A stretch of 5,961 nucleotides of DNA from Gemmatimonadaceae bacterium (GCA_013816695.1 JACDDZ010000113.1:1-5961), one strand, 5' to 3'; positions 1 through 5,913 are shown, counted from the first letter of the stretch. Numbers and translations are program-made. The notes: generated from the sequence alone by a model not told the origin.

Positions 1-114
1 GAGAAAGACGCAATTGCGGCGGAGCACGACCAGCTTGAGCTGCAGGATGAGTGGGAGGCTGCCGGGCATTCGGGGCAGTACTCTGTTAATGATCCGCGGT
101 CCACGGAGCTTTAA
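1..114 (+). CDS. C-terminal end of an unidentified protein (5' truncated by window edge)
   Basis: An open frame runs from base 1 to a TAA at 112-114, giving 37 residues that start EKDAIAAEHDQLELQDEWEA and end DPRSTEL. The tail is hydrophilic and acidic, with no membrane segment or motif I recognise. It does not resemble the usual C-terminus of GyrB, the neighbour one might expect beside gyrA. The only support for coding is the open frame, its GC-rich codon use and its clean stop just before a repeat-rich intergenic region. The repeat at 126 begins 11 bp after the stop, so transcription of this gene probably runs into it. The function cannot be told from this fragment. Confidence 0.6.
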   Translation, partial: EKDAIAAEHDQLELQDEWEAAGHSGQYSVNDPRSTEL

Positions 115-125
115 CTACAACAGAC

Positions 126-176
126 AGCTGCTAGCTATTAGCTGACGCTACTAGCCACTAGCTAGCTAACAGCTAA
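126..176 (+). repeat. AGCT-rich intergenic repeat, copy 1 (forward, full length)
   Basis: This 51-bp element is built from 7-bp units of the type AGCTNYT around a conserved core, TAGCTGACGCTA. It matches copy 3 (5122-5172) at 47 of 51 positions in the same orientation. Positions 126-163 also match the reverse complement of copy 2 (238-275) at 34 of 38 positions, including 24 uninterrupted bases (132-155 against 246-269). The right half (151-176) is a degraded form of the perfect palindrome seen in copy 3. Four CTAG tetramers fall within 131-165. It starts 11 bp after the stop codon of the upstream gene. Confidence 0.85.
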
Positions 177-237
177 GGCTGTAGGTAGTCCTATTTCTGA
201 GCCAGCGCTCTGGGAAACCGACAGGAGCCAAAGCGGC

Positions 238-275
238 AGCTAACAGCTAGTAGCGTCAGCTAATAGCTAACAGCT
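238..275 (-). repeat. AGCT-rich intergenic repeat, copy 2 (inverted, short)
   Basis: Read on the minus strand, this copy follows the same plan as copy 1 through the core and the next AGCTGTTAGCT, then diverges before the second half of the palindrome, so it is a short form. With copy 1 it makes inverted repeats of 38 bp around a 74-bp spacer, about 150 bp in all and non-coding. This resembles a MITE or a paired REP-like element. I see no clear target-site duplication next to either end. It lies about 65 bp upstream of the gyrA -35 box. Confidence 0.8.
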
Positions 276-313
276 CGTTCCTGTTTTTACCAAAAGCCTA
301 ACCCTTTACACTT

Positions 314-342
314 CAAGGACTTACCCCCAAAGATTGTCCTTG
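314..342. promoter_or_regulatory. Inverted repeat overlapping the gyrA -35 box, candidate operator
   Basis: CAAGGAC (314-320) and GTCCTTG (336-342) are perfect 7-bp inverted arms separated by 15 bp, with half-site starts 22 bp apart, close to two helical turns. The right arm covers the first bases of the predicted -35 hexamer TTGTTT (340-345), so a dimeric repressor bound here could block RNA polymerase. A 7-bp match in a short region can arise by chance, and no known regulator is recognised. Confidence 0.35.
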
Positions 343-368
343 TTTGATGACACCACTTTCGGTATATT
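340..368 (+). promoter_or_regulatory. Predicted sigma70-type promoter for gyrA
   Basis: TTGTTT at 340-345 and TATATT at 363-368 are separated by 17 bp, the optimal spacing. The -10 box matches TATAAT at 5 of 6 positions and the -35 box matches TTGACA at its first three. Transcription would start near 375, giving a leader of about 40 nt that includes an A-rich stretch (379-395). It is the best promoter-like pair between the repeats and gyrA and would drive the three-gene operon. Confidence 0.55.
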
Positions 369-414
369 GCGGGGTCATTAAAAACACCCAAAAACAGCAG
401 GTTTTCCCTCCGAA

Positions 415-2937
415 ATGACTGCCCCGAATAACCGCGAGCGCATCCTTCCGCGGCTCATCCACGATGAGATAAAAGAGTCGTTCATCAACTACTCGATGAG
501 CGTAATTGTTTCCCGGGCTCTGCCGGATGTACGAGATGGATTGAAGCCTGTGCATCGCCGGGTTCTGTACGCGATGAACGAGCTCGGGTTGGTGCCGGGC
601 CGCCCATACAAGAAGTCTGCGACCGTCGTCGGTGACGTGCTCGGTAAGTATCACCCGCATGGTGATCAGTCCGTGTACGATGCACTCGTCAGAATGGTGC
701 AGGATTTCTCGCTGCGTTATCCGCTCGTTGACGGCCAGGGAAATTTCGGAAGCGTCGACGGTGATCCTGCTGCTGCATATCGCTACACTGAGTCGAGGCT
801 CACGAAGGTCGCGATGGAGATGCTCGCTGACATCGATCGTGCGACTGTCGACTACGCTCCCAACTTCGACGATCGCCTTCTCGAGCCGAAAGTTCTTCCT
901 TCAGCAATTCCGAACCTGCTCGTAAACGGTTCCAGTGGAATCGCTGTCGGAATGGCCACAAACATTCCGCCACACAACATGCGCGAAGTTGTGAGCGCGC
1001 TGCTCGCGATTATCGACGATCCTGATGTTGATTCCACCGCAATTCGGAAGCTGATCAAGGGTCCTGATTTCCCGACCGGCGGTTACATCTACGGCCGCGC
1101 AGGCATCAAGGATTACCAGGAAACGGGCCGCGGGCGGATCGTGATGCGCGCGCGTGCAGTGATCGAAGAGAAGGAAAGCTCCAACAAGTCGCAGATCGTA
1201 GTCACCGAGCTCCCGTACCAGGTGAACAAGGCGAAGCTGATCATGGACATCGCCGAGCTCGTGAAGGACGGAAAGGTCGAGGGCATCAGTGCGCTGCGTG
1301 ATGAGTCAGACAAGGACGGAATGCGCGTGGTGATGGAGCTCAAGCGCGATGCAATTCCGCGCGTCGTGCTCAACCAGCTGTACAAGCACACGTCCATGCA
1401 ATCCACGTTTGGCGTCATAATGCTGGCCCTGGTGCCCGATCCGGGAACACGCCAGCTCGTGCCGAAGATCATGCCGCTCCGTGTAGTGCTCGATCACTAC
1501 ATCGCGCACAGGCACGAAGTCATCGTTCGCCGCACGCAGTTCGACCTCGACAAGGCGCTCGAGCGGGAGCACATCCTCGAAGGTCTCAAGATCGCCGTTG
1601 ATAACATCGACGCCGTCATCAAGCTCATTCGTGCCGCCCCCGACACACCGACTGCGAGTGCACAGCTCCAGAAAAAGTTCAAGCTTAGTGAGCGCCAGGC
1701 AGAAGCAATTCTCAACATGCGCCTTGCCAAGCTCACAGGTCTCGAGATTGACAAGCTGGAAACCGAGCTTGGCGAAGTGCGCGACTTCATAAAGGAGATG
1801 CGCGCAATTCTCGCATCGAAGCCGCGCCGCATGAAGATCATGCGCGAGGAGCTTGAAGATGTCGTCCAGAAGTATGGCGACGAGCGGAGATCTGAAATCA
1901 TCAGCGATGAAGGCGAGTTCTCGATCGAGGACCTGATCGCCGAAGAGGACATGGTGATCACCATCTCGCACGCGGGCTACATCAAGCGCACTTCGGTCTC
2001 GACTTATCGCAAGCAGCGTCGCGGTGGGCGAGGGCTGAGTGGCCAGGGCCTGAAGGATGAAGATTTTATCGAGCATCTCTTCATCGGGTCGACGCACGAC
2101 TACATCCTCTGTTTCAGTGAGGACGGTCGCTGCTTCTGGCTCAAGGTGCACGAGATTCCGCAGGCGGGACGCGCGGCGAAGGGCAAGCCGATCGTCAACC
2201 TGATCAACGTGAGCCCGGATACGCAGATCAAGGCGATGGTGCCGGTCCGCGAATTCAGCGACACGCAGTTCCTGCTCTTCTGCACGCGTTGGGGAACGGT
2301 CAAGAAGACTGCGCTCTCGCAGTACTCCAATGTCCGGCAAACCGGAATCAAGGCAATCAAGATCGAGGCAGGCGACGAGCTTATCGACGTTCAGGTTACC
2401 AGCGGCTCCAACGACATTGTTCTTGCTTCCAAACACGGACTTTCAGTGCGCTTCCACGAAATGGACGTGCGCGAAATGGGCCGGGATACCACAGGGGTCA
2501 AGGGTATCGAGCTGCGTGAGGGTGACAGTCTTGTGGGAATGGTCGTCATCAAGCGGGACGCCACCATCCTGGTCGTTACCGAGCGTGGGTTGGGCAAGTG
2601 CTCGCAGATTGACGAATACCGGGTGCAGAAGCGGGGCGGAAAGGGTATTATCACCGTCAACAGAACCGATAAGACAGGTAATGTTGTCGGGATCATGGAA
2701 GTACTTCCTGAAGACGAGATCATGCTGATTACGAAGCACGGCGTGATTATCCGGTCCTCGGTAGCGCAGATCCGTGTAACAGGACGTATCGCGCAGGGGG
2801 TCCGGCTCGTCAATCTGGATGAAGGCGATCTGGTAACGGCAGTAGCCCGCGTCGTTCCAGACGATGCAGAAAGTGGTGATGCGACCGACGAAGAGGAGGT
2901 CGACGATTCACCAGCGGGAGTTACAGCGGACGAGTAA
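415..2937 (+). CDS. gyrA: DNA gyrase subunit A
   Basis: GyrA is the breakage-reunion subunit of the A2B2 gyrase that uses ATP to add negative supercoils to DNA. The protein is complete at 840 aa (E. coli GyrA is 875). The N-terminal winged-helix/tower part (about 10-505) carries [28 protein letters not shown] (78-84) and the catalytic tyrosine Y124 in RYTE. The C-terminal beta-pinwheel (about 512-812) carries the GyrA box as QRRGGRG (534-540), which separates GyrA from ParC, plus a related QKRGGKG at 738-744. The tail (815-840) is acidic. At the site of E. coli Ser83 the residue is Q85, while the Asp87 equivalent, D89, is kept. The start at 415 is the natural one, just before the conserved region. 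Ribosome binding looks weak: only AGCAGG (396-401) lies upstream, and CCCTCC (406-411) sits just before the ATG. It is the first gene of a probable three-gene operon. Confidence 0.98.
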   Translation: MTAPNNRERILPRLIHDEIKESFINYSMSVIVSRALPDVRDGLKPVHRRVLYAMNELGLVPGRPYKKSATVVGDVLGKYHPHGDQSVYDALVRMVQDFSLRYPLVDGQGNFGSVDGDPAAAYRYTESRLTKVAMEMLADIDRATVDYAPNFDDRLLEPKVLPSAIPNLLVNGSSGIAVGMATNIPPHNMREVVSALLAIIDDPDVDSTAIRKLIKGPDFPTGGYIYGRAGIKDYQETGRGRIVMRARAVIEEKESSNKSQIVVTELPYQVNKAKLIMDIAELVKDGKVEGISALRDESDKDGMRVVMELKRDAIPRVVLNQLYKHTSMQSTFGVIMLALVPDPGTRQLVPKIMPLRVVLDHYIAHRHEVIVRRTQFDLDKALEREHILEGLKIAVDNIDAVIKLIRAAPDTPTASAQLQKKFKLSERQAEAILNMRLAKLTGLEIDKLETELGEVRDFIKEMRAILASKPRRMKIMREELEDVVQKYGDERRSEIISDEGEFSIEDLIAEEDMVITISHAGYIKRTSVSTYRKQRRGGRGLSGQGLKDEDFIEHLFIGSTHDYILCFSEDGRCFWLKVHEIPQAGRAAKGKPIVNLINVSPDTQIKAMVPVREFSDTQFLLFCTRWGTVKKTALSQYSNVRQTGIKAIKIEAGDELIDVQVTSGSNDIVLASKHGLSVRFHEMDVREMGRDTTGVKGIELREGDSLVGMVVIKRDATILVVTERGLGKCSQIDEYRVQKRGGKGIITVNRTDKTGNVVGIMEVLPEDEIMLITKHGVIIRSSVAQIRVTGRIAQGVRLVNLDEGDLVTAVARVVPDDAESGDATDEEEVDDSPAGVTADE

Positions 2938-4071
2938 ATGGATCACGGCAGGACGGTCGAGGAGCAGCGCACTGAGATAGCCAGGCTGCAAAGCTCGCTT
3001 CGCGAAATCGAAGCGCAGCTGCAGCAGGTGAAGGAAGACGCTGAAACTCGCAAGCAGGCAGTAGACATCCTGAACGACGTGATGGGAAATCTTCCTACCG
3101 AAGAGATCTTCCATATGCTCGCTCGTCGTCTCGCTCGCGCACTCGACCTGACTCATTCTTCCGTGATCATCGCGAAAGCCGGCGACAAGACCGGTGTTGT
3201 GGCCACAGCCTTCGAACAGCCCAACCTGCACGACCTCGAGATCGATCTGGGGAGGTATCCCGAAGTTTCAGCTGCGCTCCAGAAGCAGCGGCCGATCCTG
3301 ATTCCCGATGTAATGCGCTGCGGACGGTACACGGAACTTCGCAAAGTGTGGAAACGCGAGGGTACCACGATCAGCGTGCGCTCGATCATGGCGGTCCCGT
3401 TCGTCCTCAGCGATGCGACAACTGGAGTGTTCCTGCTTCGCCGCACACCCGACAAGCCGGTTTTTGACGACGCGGACGTTGATTTCGCCGCGAGCGTAAT
3501 CAAGGGCGCTGTGTCGGCCATACAGAAGGTCCACACTCTCGAAGCTGCGCGTGCGGACAATGCGCGTCTCGAGATGCTGGCGCATACAGACCCTGTCACG
3601 CACCTGCTCAATCGTCGCGGACTTGTAGGAAGCCTTTCGTCGGAGTTGGACCGGGTGCGGCGCTACAACGCTCCGCTTGCGCTCCTGCTCATCGACCTGG
3701 ACCGCTTCAAGGCTATCAACGACACTTATGGCCACCTCGTCGGCGACAACGTTCTCGCCGAGATGGGAACGCTGCTCCAGCGCGCAACCCGCAGTGTGGA
3801 TATCGTGGGGCGGTACGGGGGAGAGGAGTTTGTAATTGTACTTCCTGAGACCGGCCCTGAAGGTGCGTTAACTTTCGCCGAGAGGATACGCGAAAGGATC
3901 GCGACTCACAGGTTCACGTTCGGCGAGAGCATTGCGAGTCATATAACCGCAAGTATTGGTGTCTCGAATTTCCCGACAACCGGCGTTCATTCGCCTGAGG
4001 AGCTGCTGCATGCTGCAGACGTTGCGCTTTACAAAGCCAAGGAGAGCGGCCGGAACGCCGTTTATGTCTGA
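2938..4071 (+). CDS. GAF-GGDEF diguanylate cyclase
   Basis: This cytosolic enzyme probably joins two GTP into the second messenger c-di-GMP. Of its 377 aa, about 6-40 is a charged heptad-like coiled coil, about 48-200 fits a GAF sensor domain (ligand unknown), and about 210-377 is GGDEF. Active-site features are present: metal-binding D253 in LIDLDRF, the ND..GH..GD run (261-270) and GGEEF at 294-298. The inhibitory I-site RxxD (R285-D288) sits exactly five residues before GGEEF, so feedback by c-di-GMP is expected. The opening motif reads DPVTHLLNRR, with H in place of the usual G. There is no EAL domain, signal peptide or membrane segment. Its ATG touches the gyrA TAA in the same frame and lacks a well-placed ribosome binding site; the SD-like AGAGGAGGT (2892-2900) is about 37 nt away. 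Translation probably depends on termination-reinitiation from gyrA. Confidence 0.93.
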   Translation: MDHGRTVEEQRTEIARLQSSLREIEAQLQQVKEDAETRKQAVDILNDVMGNLPTEEIFHMLARRLARALDLTHSSVIIAKAGDKTGVVATAFEQPNLHDLEIDLGRYPEVSAALQKQRPILIPDVMRCGRYTELRKVWKREGTTISVRSIMAVPFVLSDATTGVFLLRRTPDKPVFDDADVDFAASVIKGAVSAIQKVHTLEAARADNARLEMLAHTDPVTHLLNRRGLVGSLSSELDRVRRYNAPLALLLIDLDRFKAINDTYGHLVGDNVLAEMGTLLQRATRSVDIVGRYGGEEFVIVLPETGPEGALTFAERIRERIATHRFTFGESIASHITASIGVSNFPTTGVHSPEELLHAADVALYKAKESGRNAVYV

Positions 4072-5104
4072 ACGCGAACTGTCACCGGCATTGCGGTGGC
4101 CAGGTGCCACCTTTTTTGTGCTCGGTGTAGTCGCATGCAGCAGCGGCGGAAGTGATGCCGGCAAGGTGGACACAGCGGGTCCGCCGGCAGCATCTGCGGT
4201 TGCGGTGACTATCGTCAACACGGGAACCAGGGGAATGGCGGCGAAGACCCGCTGGCTGATGTCCCGCGACAAGACCTCGTTCATCGCGGTTGTGGACCCG
4301 GTGGGCGTGGAAGCGGAACCTGTACCTAACGCATTCTTTTTCGGGAGTGAGTCGAAGAACTTCCAGATCCGTGTTGACAGTGCGTGGGACGTAGCCGTGT
4401 CGCCGGAATGGGATCGCATCGTGTACTCGCGCGCGTTCGTCATTCGGGGAACAGAGTCCGATACAGCGGCAGCGCCCGGAGCGTGGAATGAAGCCGCACA
4501 GCGGACTGGAATCGACACGGCGACACTCAGAACATCGTCGTTTGCTTCGAGTGGAATGTCGTACGCGCGCTCGGTGGCGGTACCGGCCGTGATACGTGTT
4601 GGCGGAAGCGAGTCCAGCACAACCGGAATTCCTGGCAAGCTCTATCCAATCGCACGCGGCTGGCGCGTGCGCTGGACATCAGACGGTCGCGCAATCGGGC
4701 TCGGCAACAATCCCGCCCGGGCGCAGGATGACGAGTTCTCGCAGTCGTGGGCTGCGCTCGATCCGACGACCGGTACCATCAGCACATCGATTCCGGGTGA
4801 TACAAAACTGGAACAGCCGAAGTGGACGGAGGGTCCGACGCTCGACGTTTCCATTCCCGTGGACATGACCAAGGCGCCGCAGCTTTTTGCGAAGGTTGGT
4901 GAGACTAACTACACGATCGAGTCGCAGCGTGGGGTTATTACGCTCCGGGCGAGTGACACTGCTACTCCAGCAGTTGTTGTAGGGCCTGGGATCGCACTCG
5001 CTGCAACGGCGGGGGGGCGTTTCATACTCGCGCTCGCGCCGCGGGCGAGGGTTGGGGAGGGGGAGTCTGCTGTGGAGTTGGTTGTTTATTCGGTTTCGCG
5101 TTGA
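4064..5104 (+). CDS. Predicted lipoprotein of unknown function, possible beta-propeller
   Basis: The 346-aa product starts with a short n-region containing R11, a hydrophobic stretch (about 13-24) and a lipobox VVAC with the cysteine at 25, followed by SSGGS. This fits a lipoprotein; Ser at +2 would suggest the outer membrane if E. coli rules apply. A low-complexity Gly/Ala/Thr linker follows to about 48. The mature part has beta-rich segments such as WDVAVSPEWDRIVYSR (108-123) and WRVRWTSDGRAIGLG (200-214), which recall TolB/WD40-like blades, but too few are clear to assign a family. I do not recognise the protein. The start at 4064 overlaps the cyclase stop by 8 bp. An in-frame ATG at 3956 would bury the signal peptide and overlap the cyclase by over 100 bp, so I reject it. 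AAGGAGAG (4039-4046) lies 17 nt upstream, rather far for a ribosome binding site. The last 150 bases use more GTT and GGG codons than the rest. Confidence 0.8.
   Translation: MSERELSPALRWPGATFFVLGVVACSSGGSDAGKVDTAGPPAASAVAVTIVNTGTRGMAAKTRWLMSRDKTSFIAVVDPVGVEAEPVPNAFFFGSESKNFQIRVDSAWDVAVSPEWDRIVYSRAFVIRGTESDTAAAPGAWNEAAQRTGIDTATLRTSSFASSGMSYARSVAVPAVIRVGGSESSTTGIPGKLYPIARGWRVRWTSDGRAIGLGNNPARAQDDEFSQSWAALDPTTGTISTSIPGDTKLEQPKWTEGPTLDVSIPVDMTKAPQLFAKVGETNYTIESQRGVITLRASDTATPAVVVGPGIALAATAGGRFILALAPRARVGEGESAVELVVYSVSR
5043..5063 (+). other. G-quadruplex motif in the 3' end of the lipoprotein gene
   Basis: Four G runs of 3, 3, 4 and 5 bases (5043-5045, 5049-5051, 5054-5057, 5059-5063) are separated by loops of 3, 2 and 1 nt. 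This satisfies the usual G3+N1-7 rule with very short loops, which favour stability. It lies on the coding strand, so the mRNA could fold too, about 40 nt before the stop codon. A separate run of seven G (5011-5017) lies just upstream. Confidence 0.6.
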
Positions 5105-5121
5105 ACGGCAACTGCAACTAA

Positions 5122-5173
5122 AGCTGCTAGCTATTAGCTGACGCTATTAGCTGTTAGCTAGCTAACAGCTAAT
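5122..5173 (+). repeat. AGCT-rich intergenic repeat, copy 3 (forward, best-preserved)
   Basis: This copy matches copy 1 at 47 of 51 positions. Its left half contains GCTATTAGCT twice (5130-5139 and 5143-5152) with GAC between; its right half is a perfect palindrome. It begins 17 bp after the lipoprotein stop codon, much as copy 1 begins 11 bp after its upstream gene, so forward copies lie just behind plus-strand genes. The first 32 bp match inverted copy 4 with two mismatches, and the two bracket the CoA-binding protein gene. Confidence 0.87.
5146..5173. repeat. Perfect 28-bp palindrome, possible mRNA 3' hairpin
   Basis: ATTAGCTGTTAGCT (5146-5159) is followed directly by its exact reverse complement (5160-5173). 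As RNA it can form a stem of about 12 bp with a four-base loop, on either strand, between two convergent genes. No U-run follows on either side, so it is not a standard intrinsic terminator. It may protect the 3' end of the operon mRNA, act with Rho, or serve as a protein-binding site in DNA. Confidence 0.6.
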
Positions 5174-5207
5174 TGAAACGTTAGTGGCAAGGCCCCTCGG
5201 TCGGCCC

Positions 5208-5280
5208 GTTGGTCGTTTTCTGCAACAACCGTAACTGCCGTTATCTGATAACGGACAACTGAAAACGGAAGACGACCAAC
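5208..5280. repeat. 73-bp imperfect palindrome, unrelated to the AGCT repeat
   Basis: The outer arms GTTGGTCGT (5208-5216) and ACGACCAAC (5272-5280) are exact reverse complements. Inside, CGTTTTC (5214-5220) can pair with GAAAACG (5261-5267). At the centre CCGTTATC (5238-5245) and GATAACGG (5247-5254) pair around a single T. The element lies 34 bp beyond the stop codon of the minus-strand CoA-binding gene, where a 3' hairpin would fall. No U-run follows, so terminator function is unproven. The nested arms suggest a second REP- or MITE-like family. Confidence 0.6.
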
Positions 5281-5314
5281 TGCCCAACCCTGCGAAATGG
5301 TCGGCGCGGTTGTC

Positions 5315-5764
5315 TTACTTTCCCACCTGCTGAATCTCCACCAAAAGGCATCGATCCTGTACAACGCGAATGCCCGCCTTCGCGAGCGCCTCAGCGGCCT
5401 CGTCATTCACAATCCCAAGCTGAAACCAAACAGACTTCGGTTTCTTGGCGATAATATCGTCCAGGTGCGGCGGGATGTCATGCGGGCGGCGGAAAACGTT
5501 GACCATATCAATGTCATCGGGAATCGCGGAAACAGTGCGATACACTTTTTCGCCGAGCATCTCGGTGAGCTCCTTGTAGTAAACAGGAACCGGAACGATT
5601 TCGTATCCAGCCTGCTGCGCGTACGCCGGGACGTAGTTCGCAGGCTGATCAGCGTCGGGTTTAATGCCGAGCACTGCGATGCGCCGCGTTTCGCCGAGAA
5701 GGTTTGTAATACCTTCGCGCGTTGTCACGAGCATCTCGCGCCAGTCGGAGGTTTGTTCGCTCAT
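5315..5764 (-). CDS. CoA-binding domain protein, YccU family
   Basis: The 149-aa product is a small stand-alone Rossmann protein of the CoA_binding_2 type, like E. coli YccU (HcgA-unrelated; about 137 aa). The first strand and loop read RRIAVLGIKPDADQPANYV (27-45). Family signatures follow: GYEIVPVPV (53-61), DMVNVFRRP (86-94), VWFQLGIVNDEAA (112-124) and GIRVVQDRCLLVE (131-143), with conserved C139 in the DRC motif. Related domains bind CoA in acyl-CoA synthetases, but the role of the stand-alone proteins is poorly known. It is cytosolic, with no signal or membrane segment. The gene faces the lipoprotein gene and diverges from the gene at 5914. No Shine-Dalgarno precedes the ATG at 5762-5764, so it may be leaderless; M11 is a possible later start. 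AGCT repeats 3 and 4 flank it. Confidence 0.9.
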   Translation of the reverse strand: MSEQTSDWREMLVTTREGITNLLGETRRIAVLGIKPDADQPANYVPAYAQQAGYEIVPVPVYYKELTEMLGEKVYRTVSAIPDDIDMVNVFRRPHDIPPHLDDIIAKKPKSVWFQLGIVNDEAAEALAKAGIRVVQDRCLLVEIQQVGK

Positions 5765-5796
5765 GCAACAAATAGTTGCACAATGCCGGCCACCAA
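5764..5796 (-). promoter_or_regulatory. Weak candidate promoter and inverted repeat at the CoA-binding gene start
   Basis: On the minus strand TTGGTG (5796-5791) and TATTTG (5774-5769) are 16 bp apart. Each matches the sigma70 consensus at only 3 of 6 positions. If used, transcription would begin almost at the start codon, giving a leaderless mRNA, which agrees with the missing Shine-Dalgarno. TGCAAC (5764-5769) and GTTGCA (5775-5780) form a 6-bp inverted repeat over the -10 box and start codon, a possible operator. Confidence 0.25.
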
Positions 5797-5819
5797 GTAA
5801 CGCAGCTGCAGTTTGCCAG

Positions 5820-5851
5820 CAGCTAATAGCGTCAGCTAATAGCTAAAAGCT
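5820..5851 (-). repeat. AGCT-rich intergenic repeat, copy 4 (inverted, short)
   Basis: Read on the minus strand, this 32-bp element matches the start of copy 3 (5122-5153) at 30 positions, with 26 uninterrupted matches. Like copy 2 it is inverted and lacks the palindromic right half. It lies between two divergent genes, 55 bp beyond the start codon of one and 62 bp before that of the other, so it is not placed as a terminator. Confidence 0.82.
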
Positions 5852-5913
5852 GTATGTTGCCGTTCGAACCGGACGGGGTGCCGTAGAAAGCAACGCGCAA
5901 GTAACTTTCCCCT

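Noticed and set aside
1..114. C-terminus of GyrB, expected beside gyrA
   Set aside because: The acidic hydrophilic tail lacks the conserved GyrB ending, so the fragment is left unassigned.
164..237. A tRNA or small RNA gene in the spacer between repeat copies 1 and 2
   Set aside because: No cloverleaf, TTC-loop sequence or promoter-terminator pair could be found; only a short CCAG/CTGG pairing is present.
126..275. CRISPR array
   Set aside because: The repeats occur as inverted pairs with unequal spacing and internal heptad units, not as regular direct repeats with uniform spacers, and no cas gene is present.
1306..2436. Long minus-strand open frame (376 codons) opposite gyrA
   Set aside because: It lies wholly within gyrA, whose protein is unmistakable. 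Its composition is that expected from the antisense of GC-rich codons, and no recognisable domain appears.
3956..4063. Upstream ATG extension of the lipoprotein gene
   Set aside because: It would add 36 residues before the signal peptide and overlap the conserved GGDEF C-terminus by 116 bp. The start at 4064 gives a normal lipoprotein leader and a typical short operon overlap.
3868..4638. Minus-strand open frame of 256 codons across the cyclase-lipoprotein junction
   Set aside because: It overlaps two well-supported plus-strand genes and shows no domain or start signal.
5146..5254. Rho-independent terminators at the two palindromes between convergent genes
   Set aside because: The stems are strong but no T-run follows on either strand, so I list them as palindromes only.
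5297..5800. Plus-strand open frame of 167 codons opposite the CoA-binding gene
   Set aside because: The minus-strand frame encodes a clear YccU-family protein, so this is its antisense shadow.
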